Source: JAQGMV01 sp963828715 (GTDB taxonomy: Bacteria > Pseudomonadota > Gammaproteobacteria > Burkholderiales > SG8-41). From it: 64,000 bases of DNA. Positions within the stretch are counted from its first letter, which is position 1. Each line of letters begins with the position of its first letter. The DNA is taken from NCBI GenBank assembly GCA_963828715.1, contig CAWHFX010000004.1, positions 372,001-436,000 of the forward strand, given 5' to 3'. The translations under genes were made by a program, and so were the position numbers. Below are positions 27,086-40,222 of the stretch, one piece after another. The notes under the pieces are model-generated. The model worked only from the letters and a program-made list of their open reading frames with translations. It ran no database searches and was not told the DNA's origin.

Positions 27086-29792
27086 ATGCACAAGCAGGGC
27101 GTCGGTGATTTCAAGTATTTCGTCGGCATCAGCTCGCTCGCGCAGGTCGCAACGCGCCAGGATCGCGTATGCGTGCTCAACATCCTCGGCGGTGAGTCGC
27201 GTGAAGTAACACCGATCGGGCACGAATATTCGGGCGGTAACGTCGTATTCGGCACGTCCCCGGGCCGCCGCGGCCAGGTCCTGGAGACGAAGATCGGACC
27301 GATCCCCGTCTACAACAATGTGCGCGAAGGCCTGGAAGACGGCCACCGCTTCACCTGCGGCGTCGTCTACCTGCCGCCGGCCGCGGCACGCGACGGTGTG
27401 GCGGAGCTGATCAGGGTCAATCCCGACATCCGGAAGATCTTCATCGTCACCGAAAAAATGTCAGTGCACGATGCGCGCGAAATCCGCGCGATGGGGCAGG
27501 TGAACGGCGTGGACGTCTTCGGCGCTAACAGTCTCGGCGTTGCGGACACATGGAATCGCGTGCGCATCGGCGGCGCGCTGGGCGGCGACAACCCGGCCGA
27601 GACGCTGAAGCAGGGGTCCATCGCGATCCTGTCAAACTCCGGCAACTTCAGTTCCACCATTGCGACGTATCTCGCCATGTCCGGTTGGGGCGTCAGCACC
27701 GTCGTGTCCAGCGGCAAGGACGTTTACATCCATTACGCAGCCCCCGAATTCGCCTTCGCGCTCGCGAACGACGCACGCAGCAGGGCGGCCGTGCTGTACG
27801 TCGAGCCGGGCGGCTATTACGAGCTCGACGCCGATTTTTCGAAACCGGTGGTCGCCTGTATCGTCGGCCGCTGGAAGTCGAAACTGACGCGCGCGGTCGG
27901 TCACGCGGGCGCAATGGCCGGCGGCTACGATGACGCGACGGCGAAGGAACGCTGGTTCATGAAGAAGTTCGGCGTGGACGGCATCTTCACGCCTGAAAAG
28001 CCGATCTACTCAGCGTCCGGGGCGGTCGTGACAAACATTGCACACATCGCGGCCGCGCTCACGGCCGTGATGCGCGAAAACGCCGCCCGTCCGGATTTCG
28101 CGCCGCAGGGCAGTACCGCTCTGAAGCCGTGGTTCGGGTCGAATGCAGGCCTGAACCTTCCGCACGATCTCGACATCCCGATTGTCGCAGCGCTCGAGCC
28201 CTATAACGAGCAGATTGCCGAGCTCGAAAAGCAGACCGGCGCGATATTCCCGCGGCAGTCGATGAAGGATGCTTCGGGTGCCTCGCAGATGGATCCGAAT
28301 ACGCAGGTAACCCATCTGCACGGCGTGTCCATGTTGAGCGCTGCGCAAAATCCGCTCGAAGCGAATGTCGCGCTGGCGCTCCTGCACGAGAGCGGCGGCC
28401 CGAACGATCGGGCGCTCATCAACATCGCGATCGCTTCAGAGTTGAATCTGTACGGAGATGCCACATTGGCCGCCGCCGAAGCGGCGCGCGTCTCCGGCAA
28501 TGCACCCAACACGGTTATGGCAGCAGCCGTGAGCATCGTGGGACCGGCACGGGCGCAGCGCGCGCGCCAGGCCGCGCAGACGCTGATCGAGCTCTTCTCC
28601 CGCGCGCGACTCGCCGACGCGCTGGACGAGAAGTTCGATGTGAAAGCCGTTGCGGCGGACGCGCGCTCGCGCGAGCTGTTCGTGGCGGAGCGCCGGGACG
28701 CGAAAGCCGAGGCGATGCTGACAGCGCTCGAAAGGCGCGGCGCAAAATCGGTGTTCGTCCGTTATCTGCGCAGCCTGGGCGGTCATCCGACCAGCGATGC
28801 GGTCCTCGCCGCGATCACGACCACGGCGGCATGGGCGCCGCTTCGGCGCAGGCGAATTTCGCTGACGACCGCCTGTCACCTGCCGTGGTGGATGCGGCTG
28901 CTCGGCACCATGCTCGGAAGCTCGGTACCGGCCGAGCGCCATGAGGCCGGCCGCTACTACGGCGTAGCAATGGAAGAGATACTCAACAGCTGGACGATGA
29001 CCGAGCTCGCCGGGCTGTCGCTGATCGGCTCCAAGCCCGATCCGGAGCAGCTTTTTACGCTGCAGACACTCGTCGGATTGCTTCTCACGAATGGTCCTGG
29101 AACGATCTCGGCGCAGGGGGCGAAGGGCGCGGTCGCCGCTGACGGTCCAGAGACGCCGGAGCGCGTGCAACTCAACAAGGGCCTGATCGGTTTCCTCACG
29201 CACTCCGGCTATTCACACGGCGGGAACGGCTATGAAGGCATTGCATTTCTGATCGAACGCTTCCGTGAAGCCACGGTCGGCGACCCTGCCGACCCGAACC
29301 ATGGACTCGATCTGAAGGCCATGGCCGATCGCTATGCGGCCCGGTACTCCGACTACAAGACGAGTGCGAAGACGTCCGGCAGTCTCGACATGCAGAAGAT
29401 TCCGGGCGTGCATCATCCGGTGTTCAGGGACAAGGCTGTCAACAAGGACCCGCGCGAGGTGTTCATTGCCGACGTGTTCCGAAAACGCGGCGAGTACAAC
29501 GTCTTCCACGAGGTACTACAAGGCGCTCGTACAGGCGCTATACGACGCAGGCCTGTCGCGCAACGTCTACTGCGTCAATATCGACGCAGTGATTGCGGCG
29601 CTGCTGCTGAAAATGATGTGGAAGCCGTACCGGGCCGGGACCTTCAGCGAAGCGAGCCTGGAGATTGCCGCGTTTACGGTGTTTCTCTACGGCCGGATGA
29701 TCGGGTGCGCGGCGGAAATCGACGATCACCTCAACCGCGGGCGCAACATGGACACGCGTACGGCCGCATCGGAGTGCCGTTTCGTGGCGTAG
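27086..29792 (+). CDS. ATP-citrate lyase-like large subunit (succinyl-CoA synthetase alpha plus citrate-synthase-like), one frameshift
   Basis: About 901 residues with one extra base near 29510-29517. Residues 1-330 resemble the succinyl-CoA synthetase alpha chain: GHEYSGGNVVFGTSPGRRGQ, IRVNPDIRKIFIVTEK, SIAILSNSGNFSST and the phospho-His motif AVGHAGAMAGG. The rest is citrate-synthase-like: ALINIAIASELNLYG, then LLLTNGPGTISAQ, GVHHPVFRDKAVNKDPR and NVYCVNIDAVIAALLLKMM, whose His and Asp match the citryl-CoA cleaving site of ATP-citrate lyase. It is longer and more divergent than the ~600-residue Chlorobium subunit, closer to what has been called type II ACL. AGGAGG precedes the ATG. Cytosolic citrate cleavage is the most likely role. 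Confidence 0.75.
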
Positions 29793-29828
29793 GGCTCGTC
29801 CTGGCCCCGCTCGCGCGCGGCGCGCGCG

Positions 29829-31036
29829 TTACACGAGCACCGAAGCGACCGCCCGTGAGACGTAGTCGATGTTGCGGGACGTCAGTGCAGCGACACAGAT
29901 GCGGCCGCTGTCGATCGTGTAGATCGAGTGCTCCTCGCGCAGACGCCGCACCTGTTCGCGATTGAGACCCGAGTAGGAGAACATTCCGCGCTGCTCGCAC
30001 GACGTAACTGAAATCGAAGTCGGACCGCAGCGCACGGATCTTATCGACGAGCTGCCGGCGCATTGTCTTGATGCGGTCGCGCATCTGCCCGAGCTCGCGT
30101 TCCCACAGCACGCGCAGCTCCGGCGTCGTGAGGACTGTCAGCCACCGTTTCGCTGCCGTGCGTGGGCGGGCTCGAATAGTTCGTCCGGATCACGCGCTTC
30201 AGCTGGCTCAATACGCGCGCCGCCTCGTCGGATGCCTGTGTCACGATCGACAGCGCGCCGACCCGCTCGCCGTACAGTGAAAGCGACTTCGAGAACGAGC
30301 TCGCAACCAGCACCACCGGCGCTCTTTCGCTGAAGCGGCGCACGGCGGCCGCGTCGGCATCGAGGCCCTCGGCGAAGCCCTGATACGCAAGATCGAGAAA
30401 AGGCACGAGACCGCGCGTGGTAACCACATCGATGACGCGCTCCCACTGGTCGTCCTTCAGGTCCACGCCGGTCGGATTGTGGCAGCACGCGTGGAGCAGC
30501 ACGACCGATCCACTCGGAATGGTCTCGAGCGCGGCCAGCATGGCGTCGAACTTGAGGCCATGCGTCTCGGCGTCGTAGTACGGATAGGTGTTGACGCGAT
30601 GGCCCGCATATTCCAGCAGTGCCCGGTGGTTTTCCCAGCTCGGGTCGCTGATCCACACCGCGGCTGCGGGATTCACACGACGAAGGAGATCGGCGCCGAC
30701 CTTGAGCCCGCCCGTGCCGCCGAGCGTCTGCACAGTTACGACGCGGCCGGTCGCGAGCAGCGGGTTCCCGGCGCCAAACAGCACTTCCTGCACGACGCGG
30801 TCGTAGGTCCTGAGGCCATCGATCGGCAGGTAGTTGCGAGGCGCCGCATTCCCGGCGAGCCGTTGCTCGACGCGCCGGACGCATTCGAGCACCGGCACTT
30901 TCCCTTCGTCGTTCGTGTAGACGCCCACGCCGAGATTGACCTTGTTCGGATTGGGATCGGCGTTGTAGGCCTCCGTCACGCCCAGGATTGGATCGCGCGG
31001 AGCCATGTCGACGGCGGCAAAAGGAGAGGAATGCAT
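29829..31036 (-). CDS. tyrB: Aromatic amino acid / aspartate aminotransferase, two frameshifts
   Basis: 401 residues once two extra bases are removed: near 30142 (GCTG, Ala) and near 30012 (GTCG, Val). The start MHSSPFAAVDMAPRDPILGV and LGVGVYTNDEGKVPV are typical of class I aminotransferases of the AspC/TyrB type; QTLGGTGGLK binds PLP phosphate, HACCHNPTGVD is the conserved Asn loop, and SSFSKSLSLYGERVG carries the Schiff-base lysine. The reading after the shifts, EQRGMFSYSGL and TSRNIDYVSRAV, completes the fold. The enzyme transfers amino groups between aspartate, tyrosine or phenylalanine and 2-oxoglutarate. It is divergent from uvrB, the usual betaproteobacterial arrangement. Confidence 0.88.
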
Positions 31037-31251
31037 GCGAGAGCGTGTTGTCCGGGCGTAGAATCGAAGGCGGATATTCTAGCCGAGTCGCGGCTGTCGA
31101 ATCGCGTTACTCGCGTCAGTTATGTACTTGGATCGGAAACCCAAGACGTGAGACGGCCCTTAGTCCCACGGTAGATGGGCATCCGATCGGTAAGTGTGGC
31201 GACATGCGCCAGCGCTATGGGAAAATCCAAGTTTCCCCCCATATATCACGC

Positions 31252-33307
<2,056 letters not shown>

Positions 33308-33574
33308 CTTCCTTCTGCGAGACGCGACCGACGTCGTAGTCGCGCGCTCGGCCGCCGTCGCAAAGTTCGGGTTTTACGGCCGGTAACTTCCAACCTGAAC
33401 GGAAGCTGCAGCCCGCAGGCCGTCGCTGGCTCGAGGTCCGGCTCAGGCACGTGCTCGCGATCGGCGCCTGCAGCGCCGTGTCCTGAAGCCGCATACGACA
33501 CGACGTTCCATCGGCGGCACAGTCCCGCGCGGGCAGGCGCCGCCGTTCCGGCTCAAGAAGTCGTGCTCGGCGTG

Positions 33575-36308
33575 CTACGCGTGTCCGATTTCCGGCTGTG
33601 CGCTGCCGCCTTGGACTGAGTCGCGCTTGCGTGTTTCAACCTGGACCAGCGGCTCCTCCGAGAGCGGTACGAAGACGGGCCGCGTGCGACCCGCGCGCAG
33701 CCCCAGTATTTCTTCGAACTCCGGACGCGGCTGCACTTTCAGCGGGTCAGTTTCGACTTGCACCAGATCCGCCGGCCAGCTCACCTGAAGCGACGCGAGC
33801 ACCGATTCGGGTGTGGCACCGTTTCGCGCGTGGGCTGTCGTTGCCGGCACAGGATCCTGCGACGGGCTGCTTCCGCAACCACGGGAGCAGCCGGCTCCTC
33901 GGCAGGCTTGGAGCGTTCCGGCTCGGGCATACGGCTCCGGCTCCGCGGTCCAGGAACTCGCCGGTTCCGCAAGCGGTGACGGGCACCACTGCGTTCATTG
34001 CGTTCCGGTTCGACCGGCGGCACGACAAGAGCGGAGTCCGCAGCTTCGACAAGCGGCTCGGCACCGGGCACCGGTCCGGCCTTGATTTCGGCAAGCTGCT
34101 CCGCACGTGTCTCGTGACGCTCGCCGCGCCGGCCGCGGCGGCGACGACCGCGGCCTTCGCCATGTTCTCTGGGCGGCTTCTGCGCTTCCTGTGCGGGTGC
34201 GGACGGCTGCGACTGGCGATCGGCCGATTCGGTCGGTTCACCCGTCAGGGGGAGGGGGACGACCTGTGGCGGCTGCTGCGCCTCGGCGCGCGCGTGCTGT
34301 TGTCGGCCGTGAGAACCACCGTCGCCTCTCGTGCGCTCGCCTCTGCGCTCGTCGCGCTGCTGCTCGCCACCCCGGCGGCGCGACGCATCACGCTCGCGGC
34401 GCTGTTCGCCCGCCTGTGCGGGCGCCTCGGCGCGTGCACGTGACTGGGCCGGCTGGCGTTCACGACGCGCGCCTTCACGCGTCGCCCCGCCTCGCGCTCT
34501 TCGGAGCGAAACCGCCCTGACTCGCGCCGCCACGCGGCGCTGGACGTGCCGCTGGAGCGCGCTCCGGCTCGGTCGGGGGTGGCAGAGGCTCGCCCGGCTT
34601 GCGGCGGAACCAGCCGAAGATCTTTCCGATAATCGAGTGGTCCTCCGCAGCCAGCCCGGGAACCGCGGATGTCTCGGCGGCGAGAAACGGGTGCCGGTTG
34701 CTGAGGTGTGATGCCGCGGACGACTGCCTGCGGACGAGGCACCGCGGGTTCCTGCGCATCCTCGGGCACGGTCTTTTCGTCGCTCGGCACTTCGACCATC
34801 TCGTAGCTCGGCGGCAGCGGCTCCGCATTGTTGAGGTCGTCGTGACGCAGGCGCGTCACGGAATAGTTCGGCGTCTCGAGATGCATGTTGGGAATCAGCG
34901 TGACGCTCACGCGATGACGCGCCTCGACGAGCTGCAGATCGACGCGCTTTTCGTTCAGGAGGAACGTCGCCACGTCCACCGGCACCTGCGCGTGCACCGC
35001 CGCCGTGTTGTCCTTCATCGCCTCTTCCTGGATGATGCGCAGGATGTGAAGGGCGGTGGACTCGGCGCCGCGGATGTGGCCGGTGCCGTGACAGCGCGGA
35101 CAGGGACTGTGGCTCGTCTCGCCGAGCGACGGGCGCAGCCGCTGGCGCGACAGCTCCAGCAGGCCGAAGCGCGAGATCTTGCCCATCTGCACGCGTGCCC
35201 GGTCGTACTTGCAGCGCGTCGCGCAGGCGGTTCTCCACTTCGCGCTGGTTGCGGCTCGACTCCATGTCGATGAAGTCGATCACGATCAGGCCGCCCAGGT
35301 CGCGCAGCCGCAGCTGGCGCGCGATCTCGTCGGCCGCCTCCAGATTGGTGCGGAACGCGGTCTCTTCGATGTCGGCACCGCGGGTCGAGCGCGCCGAGTT
35401 CACGTCGATCGAGACGAGCGCCTCGGTGTGGTCGATGACGACCCCGCCGCCGGACGGCAGCGTCACCGTGCGCGAATAGGCCGACTCGATCTGGTGCTCG
35501 ATCTGGAAGCGCGAGAAGAGCGGCACGTCGTCCTTGTAGAGCTTCACGCGGTTGACGTTGTCGGGCATGACGTGCCCCATGAACTGCTGCGCCTGCTCGT
35601 AGATCGCTTCGGTGTCGATCAGGATCTCGCCGATATCCTGATGGAAGTAGTCGCGGATCGCGCGTATGACGAGGCTCGATTCCTGGTAGATCAGGAACGC
35701 GCCGGTCTGCTGGTGTGCGCGCCTGCTCGATGGCGTGCCAGAGCTGCATCAGGTAGCTCAGGTCCCACTCGAGCTCTTCGCGTGTGCGCCCGATCGCGGC
35801 CGTGCGGCCGATCACGCTCATGCCCTGCGGAATCTCGAGCTGATCGATGATGTCGCGCAGCTCGTTGCGGTCTTCGCCTTCGACGCGGCGCGACACGCCG
35901 CCGCCGCGCGGGTTGTTCGGCATGAGGACGAGGTAGCGGCCTGCGAGGCTGATGAAGGTCGTGAGGGCCGCGCCCTTGTTGCCGCGCTCGTCCTTGTCGA
36001 CCTGGACGATGATCTTCCTGGCCTTCGCGCAGCGCGTCCTGAATGCGTGCGCGGCCGACATCGGTGCCGGGCTTGAAATAAGAGCGGGCGACTTCCTTGA
36101 ACGGCAGGAAGCCGTGGCGCTCGCTGCCGTAGTCGACGAACGCCGCTTCGAGACTGGGCTCGACGCGGGTGATGACGCCCTTGTAGATATTGCTCTTGCG
36201 TTGTTCCTTCGCGGAGGATTCGATGTCGAGGTCGATGAGCTTCTGACCATCGACGATGGCGACGCGCAGCTCTTCGGCCTGCGTCGCGTTGAACAGCATG
36301 CGTTTCAT
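33575..36308 (-). CDS. rne: Ribonuclease E, several frameshifts
   Basis: Start MKRMLFNATQAEELRVAIVD at ATG 36308, preceded by GGGAG. The S1 RNA-binding domain includes GVITRVEPSLEAAFVDYG, the DNase-I-like catalytic region has ALVSIDVNSARSTRG and LGGLIVIDFIDM with the Mg-binding Asp residues, and the Zn-link is CPRCHGTG. Frames change near 36024 (GAAG, Glu), 35710 (GCGC, Ala), 35212 (CAAG, Gln) and several times in the disordered, Arg/Glu/Pro-rich C-terminal half, which ends with NGATPESVLASLQ and VETDPLKVQPRPEF. The total is about 905-910 residues. The protein is the main endonuclease of mRNA decay and rRNA/tRNA processing and scaffold of the degradosome at the inner membrane. Divergent from rluC, as in many proteobacteria. 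Confidence 0.93.
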
Positions 36309-36744
36309 TTGTTGTTCTCCCGCGCTCAACGCACACGGGATCGATCTGCTACTCGCGGCTGCCTGACCGGGAGCAGGCGCTAGGAACTACCTGGTCGCTG
36401 ATGACGGTACTGACAATATGTGACCGCGAAGTCAGGTTTTGTGCAGTGCCTTGATGGAATCGCGCGGATTGGCGCGTTTCCCTTATGTTCAAAGGTGCTG
36501 TGAGCGCGTGTATCGTCTACTATCGCTACTTCACCCGGTGAGCGATGTTAACCGGGAGTCCGGCGCGCCTGAAGGGCGACGCCTCGATCGCTGCATTCTT
36601 GTCGAGCGACTGACCGCGTCTGCCGCCGTTCTCGCGAGCACACCCCGTCCGATCGGCTCGATCGCGTCTGCCTGCTCAGCACGCCTGTATTCGACATCTA
36701 GTCGCTGAGCCAGTGCGTGCTCATGGTGCGGGGTGCAGCAGAAT
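36309..36744 (-). promoter_or_regulatory. Long rne 5' untranslated region
   Basis: About 430 bases separate the predicted rne promoter from its ATG. In E. coli a leader of about 360 bases lets RNase E cut and limit its own mRNA; equal position and similar length suggest the same here, by analogy. I could not fold it, and no coding gene is visible in it. Confidence 0.45.
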
Positions 36745-36773
36745 AGTATAGGTAAATGAAAGGGTTAAGTAAA
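36745..36773 (-). promoter_or_regulatory. Sigma-70 promoter for rne, overlapping the rluC start
   Basis: On the minus strand TTTACT (36773-36768) and TATACT (36750-36745) are spaced by 17 bases. The -10/-35 pair covers the rluC ATG at 36756 on the other strand, so rne and rluC initiation signals are interleaved. Confidence 0.6.
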
Positions 36774-37718
36774 GAATCGGCACGCTGGCACGAAGTCGGC
36801 GAGGAAGGCGACGCCCAGCGCGTCGACAATTATCTCATGCGACTGCTGAAAGGCGTCCCGAAAAGCCATATCTACCGCATCCTGCGCAGCGGCGAGGTGC
36901 GCGTGAACAGCGGCCGCGTGCGGCCCGAATACCGGCTGGCGCCAGGGGGACCGGCTGCGTCTGCCTCCCATCGGAGCGGACGCCGGTCGCTTCGCCGCCG
37001 AGCTCCGATCCGCGTCCCGGCACCGCGCCTGACCGGCGGATATTCTGCATGAAGACGACGCCCTGCTGGCGCATCGACAAGCCGGCAGGTAGGGCGGTTC
37101 ACGGCGGCAGCGGAGTGAGCCTGGGCCTGATCGAGCAACTCCGGCGAGAGCGGCCCGAGGCGCGCTTCCTGGAGCTGGTCCATCGCCTCGACCGCGACAC
37201 GTCCAGGCGTACTGCTGCTCGCGAAGAAGCGCTCGGCGCTCACCGCCCTGCATGCGCAGCTGCGCGAAGGACGGGCGCTCAAGAGGTATGACGCACTGGT
37301 GAAGGGCCGCTGGACCATGCTGAAACGCGTCATCAAGCTGCCTCTGCACAAGTACGTACTGACACTACGGGCGAACGCCGCGTGCGGGTGGACGAGGACG
37401 AGGGGCAGACGGCGCATACGATCGTGCGCCTGAAGCGAGGTTACGGTGAGCTCAGCCTGCGTCGACGCCGAGTTGAAGACCGGGCGCACACATCAGATCC
37501 GCGTTCATCTCGCGCACTTGGGACATCCCGATCGCAGGCGACGACAAATACGGCGATTTCGAACTCAACAAGACGCTGCGCGCCAGGGCCTCAGGCGCAT
37601 GTTTCTGCACGCACACACGTTGAGCGTTATCCATCCGGTCTCGGGCGAGCGCATCACCTTCGAAGCGCCGCTGCCGGCCGACCTGACGGATTTCCTCGAG
37701 CGCCAGGAAGGCACATGA
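36756..37718 (+). CDS. rluC: 23S rRNA pseudouridine synthase RluC, nine single-base indels
   Basis: The S4 domain reads RVDNYLMRLLKGVPKSHIYR and RSGEVRVNSGR; the catalytic Asp motif is LVHRLDRDTSG (split by a shift, TCCA for Ser); later AELKTGRTHQIRVHLA, MFLHAHTLSVIHP. I count six extra bases (GCGC, GCCG, GCGC, TCCA, CTGC, CCCG) and three missing ones, all at third codon positions; the net change gives 319 residues, exactly the length of the E. coli enzyme. It modifies U955, U2504 and U2580 of 23S rRNA in E. coli numbering. The stop overlaps the next gene's ATG (ATGA), so the two are translationally coupled. Confidence 0.9.
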
Positions 37719-38375
37719 AACGGCGTTTCGATCTGCTCATTTTCGACTGGGACGGAACGCTCATGGATTCCGCCGCGTGCATCGCGAAGTCGCTTCAGTC
37801 CGCGTGTGAGGACCTCGGCTATCCGGTTCCGACCGACCGCGACGCGCGCTACGTCATCGGCCTCGGCCTGCACGACGCGATGGCGCATGTTCTGCCGCGA
37901 TGTGTCCGCAAGCGAGTATCCGCGCATCGTGGAGCGTTATCGTCATCATTTCCTGAAGGGCGATGCCGCAAACCACGCTCTTCGCGGGCGTGCTCGACAT
38001 GCTGCAGGAGCTGCGCGCGAAGGGTCATCTGCTCGCGGTTGCGACGGGGAAGAGCCGGCGCGGTCTCGACCGCGCACTCGAAGCGACAGGGCTCGCGACG
38101 CACTTCCACGCGACACGCTGCGCTGACGAAGGGCACACCAAGCCGGATCCGCGCATGCTGCATTGGCTGCTCGATCACGCTCGGCGTGGCACCGGATCGC
38201 GCGCTCATGGTCGGCGACACGACCCACGACATGGCGATGGCGCAGGCAGCCGGCGTCGAGCGCGTCGGCGTCGCGCATGGCGCGCACGAGATCGCGGATC
38301 TTGCTGAGGTATGAACCGCTTGCATGCGTTCGCGATTGCGCGGAGTTGCGCGCGTGGCTCGCCGAGAATGCGTGA
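37715..38375 (+). CDS. HAD-family phosphatase (phosphoglycolate phosphatase-like), four frameshifts
   Basis: 218 residues after removing four extra bases: near 37898 (CCGC, Pro), 37969 (GCCG, Ala), 38177 (GATC, Asp) and 38302 (GATC, Asp). The HAD motif I is LLIFDWDGTLMDS with the nucleophile Asp, motif II ATGKSRRGL, and motif IV MVGDTTHDMAMAQAAG. Cap type and length are those of Gph/YjjG-like phosphatases, which remove phosphate from small cytosolic metabolites. In betaproteobacteria this gene regularly lies between rluC and sppA, as here. ATG overlaps the rluC stop. Confidence 0.87.
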
Positions 38376-38484
38376 GGCGTCGGCGCAGACGCGAAGCAGC
38401 GCTCCGTTATACTAGATCGTCGCGTGCGCGTAGCGGGTACGCTCGCGCGCATCATTCAGTGAATTCTTTCAGCAGGTGCAAAGC

Positions 38485-39444
38485 ATGTCAGAAGCCGAAC
38501 GCAATCTCGACGAACACTGGGAACGCAAGGCGCTCGAGAAGGTCGCGCTCGCCGCGATACAGGAGCAGCGCCGCGCGCGGCACTGGAGCATTTTTTTCAA
38601 GCTGCTGCTGTTCATCTATCTGTTCGCGCTGCTCTTCATCGCGCTCGGCTGGACCGGCAAGAAGGAAGCCGGCGAGCGGCAAGCACACCGCCATGGTCGA
38701 GCTGCGCGGCGTGATCGGACCGGAAAGCGCGGCGAGCGCGGACAATGTCGTCGACGGGCTTGCAGGACGCGTTCAAGGACAAGGGCACGCAGGGCGTCAT
38801 CCTGCGCATCAACAGCCCCGGCGGCAGTCCGGTGCAGGCCGGACACATCAACGACGAAATCAAGCGACTGCGCGCGAAGTATCCGAACATCCCGCTCTAC
38901 GCCGTGGTCGAGGACATCTGCGCTTCCGGCGGCTATTACGTCGCGGTCGCGGCCGATCAGATCTACGTCGACAAGGGCAGCATCATCGGTTCGATCGGCG
39001 TGCTGATGGACGGCTTCGGCTTCACCGGTCTCATGGACAAGCTCGGCATCGAGCCGCAGGCTGCTGACCGCAGGGGAGAACAAGGGTTTCCTGGACCCGT
39101 TCTCGCCGATCAACGAGCAGCAGCAGAAGTATGCCGCCACGATGCTCGACGAAATTCACAAGCAGTTCATCACTGTGGTGCGTGAGGGACGCGGTAAGCG
39201 CCTGAAGGAAACGCCGGACCTGTTCTCTGGATTGGTGTGGGTCGGAACGCGCAGCGTCGAGCTGGGTCTCGCCGACGAGCTCGGCAGCGTCGATTACGTG
39301 GCGCGTGAGGTCATCAAGGCCGAAGACATCATCGATTTCACGCCCCGCGAGAACATCGCCGAGCGCGTCGCGAGACGCTTCGGTGCGGCGATGGCCGAGG
39401 CTCTCGTGCGAGTCGCGACCGTGAATCCGATGTCCATCCGTTAG
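38485..39444 (+). CDS. sppA: Signal peptide peptidase SppA (S49 family), three frameshifts
   Basis: 318 residues after removing extra bases near 38682 (CGGC, Arg), 38760 (CTTG, Leu) and 39057 (CCGC, Pro). A cytoplasmic N-terminus is followed by one membrane segment (FFKLLLFIYLFALLFIALGW). The protease part has VILRINSPGGSPVQAG, the serine in DICASGGYYVAVAAD, and the candidate general-base lysine in LLTAGENKGFLDPFSP. It is the short, single-domain form that degrades cleaved signal peptides in the inner membrane, facing the periplasm. Its TAG overlaps by a few bases with the stop of the convergent methyltransferase gene. Confidence 0.9.
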
Positions 39445-40215
39445 CGGCGCACGTGATGCGGACGACGGGCGCGTTCGCGGCTGCCTGCTGATGCCCGCGC
39501 GCCCCGTTCCCGCAACAGCAGAAACACCGTCGGGCGGCGATCGAGCCGAGGACGCTCTCGCGCCCACGCTGCGATGGTGTCCGTGCGGACATACTCTGTC
39601 GGCAACGTCAGATCCGAAGCGATACCGATCAGCGTATCGGGCCGACACGTCGCGAGGATCGCGTCGAGCAGAGCGTCATTGCGATACGGCGCTTCAATGA
39701 ATACCTGTGTGGTCTGGCGTGCTTCGGATTCCGACTCGAGTTGCAGGATTCGCTTCGAGCGCTCGGACGGGGGCACCGGCAGGTAACCATGGAATGCGAA
39801 GCGCTGGCCATTGAGCCCGCTTGCCATGAGCGCGAGAAGGAGAGCGGATGGGCCCACCAGCGGTTTCACGCGGATTCCATACTCGTGAGCAAGTCGTACC
39901 AGGGCGGCACCGGGATCGGCAACGGCGGGACAGCCGGCCTCGGAGAGCAGGGCGCAGTCCAGTCCGGCCAGCAGCGGCTCGAGCAGCACGGGCACTTCGG
40001 GTGCCTGTGTGTGTTCGTCCAACGTGCTGATGTGAGCGTCCCGAATCGACGCGGGGAAGCGCACCGCTTTGAGGAATGCGCGCGCGGAGCGGGGGTTCTC
40101 GACGATGAAGTGGCGCACGCGTGCGAGTACCTTCCAGCGTGCAGGCTGGAAGCACTGCGAGTGCGTTGTCGCCGCCCAGCGCAGTGGGTAACAGATAGAG
40201 CGTTCCGGCCGGCAC
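39441..40215 (-). CDS. SAM-dependent methyltransferase of the tetrapyrrole methylase (RsmI-like) family, one frameshift
   Basis: 257 residues from ATG 40215 (MPAGTLYLLPTALGGDNA) with one extra base near 40133 (GAAG, Glu). Family marks: HFIVENPRSARAFLK, ALLSEAGCPAVADPGAALV, PLVGPSALLLALMASGLNGQ and FIEAPYRNDALLDAIL, the same blocks found in RsmI, which methylates the 2'-O of C1402 in 16S rRNA. This second, shorter homologue next to maf is common in beta- and gammaproteobacteria and its target is not established. The start is 7 bases after the maf stop, so maf and this gene form a leftward pair. Confidence 0.82.
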
Positions 40216-40222
40216 GACGAGC

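Noticed and set aside
37382..38314. Single 310-codon frame spanning the end of rluC and the HAD phosphatase
   Set aside because: It is a chimera created by frameshifts; its halves are off-frame parts of two known genes.
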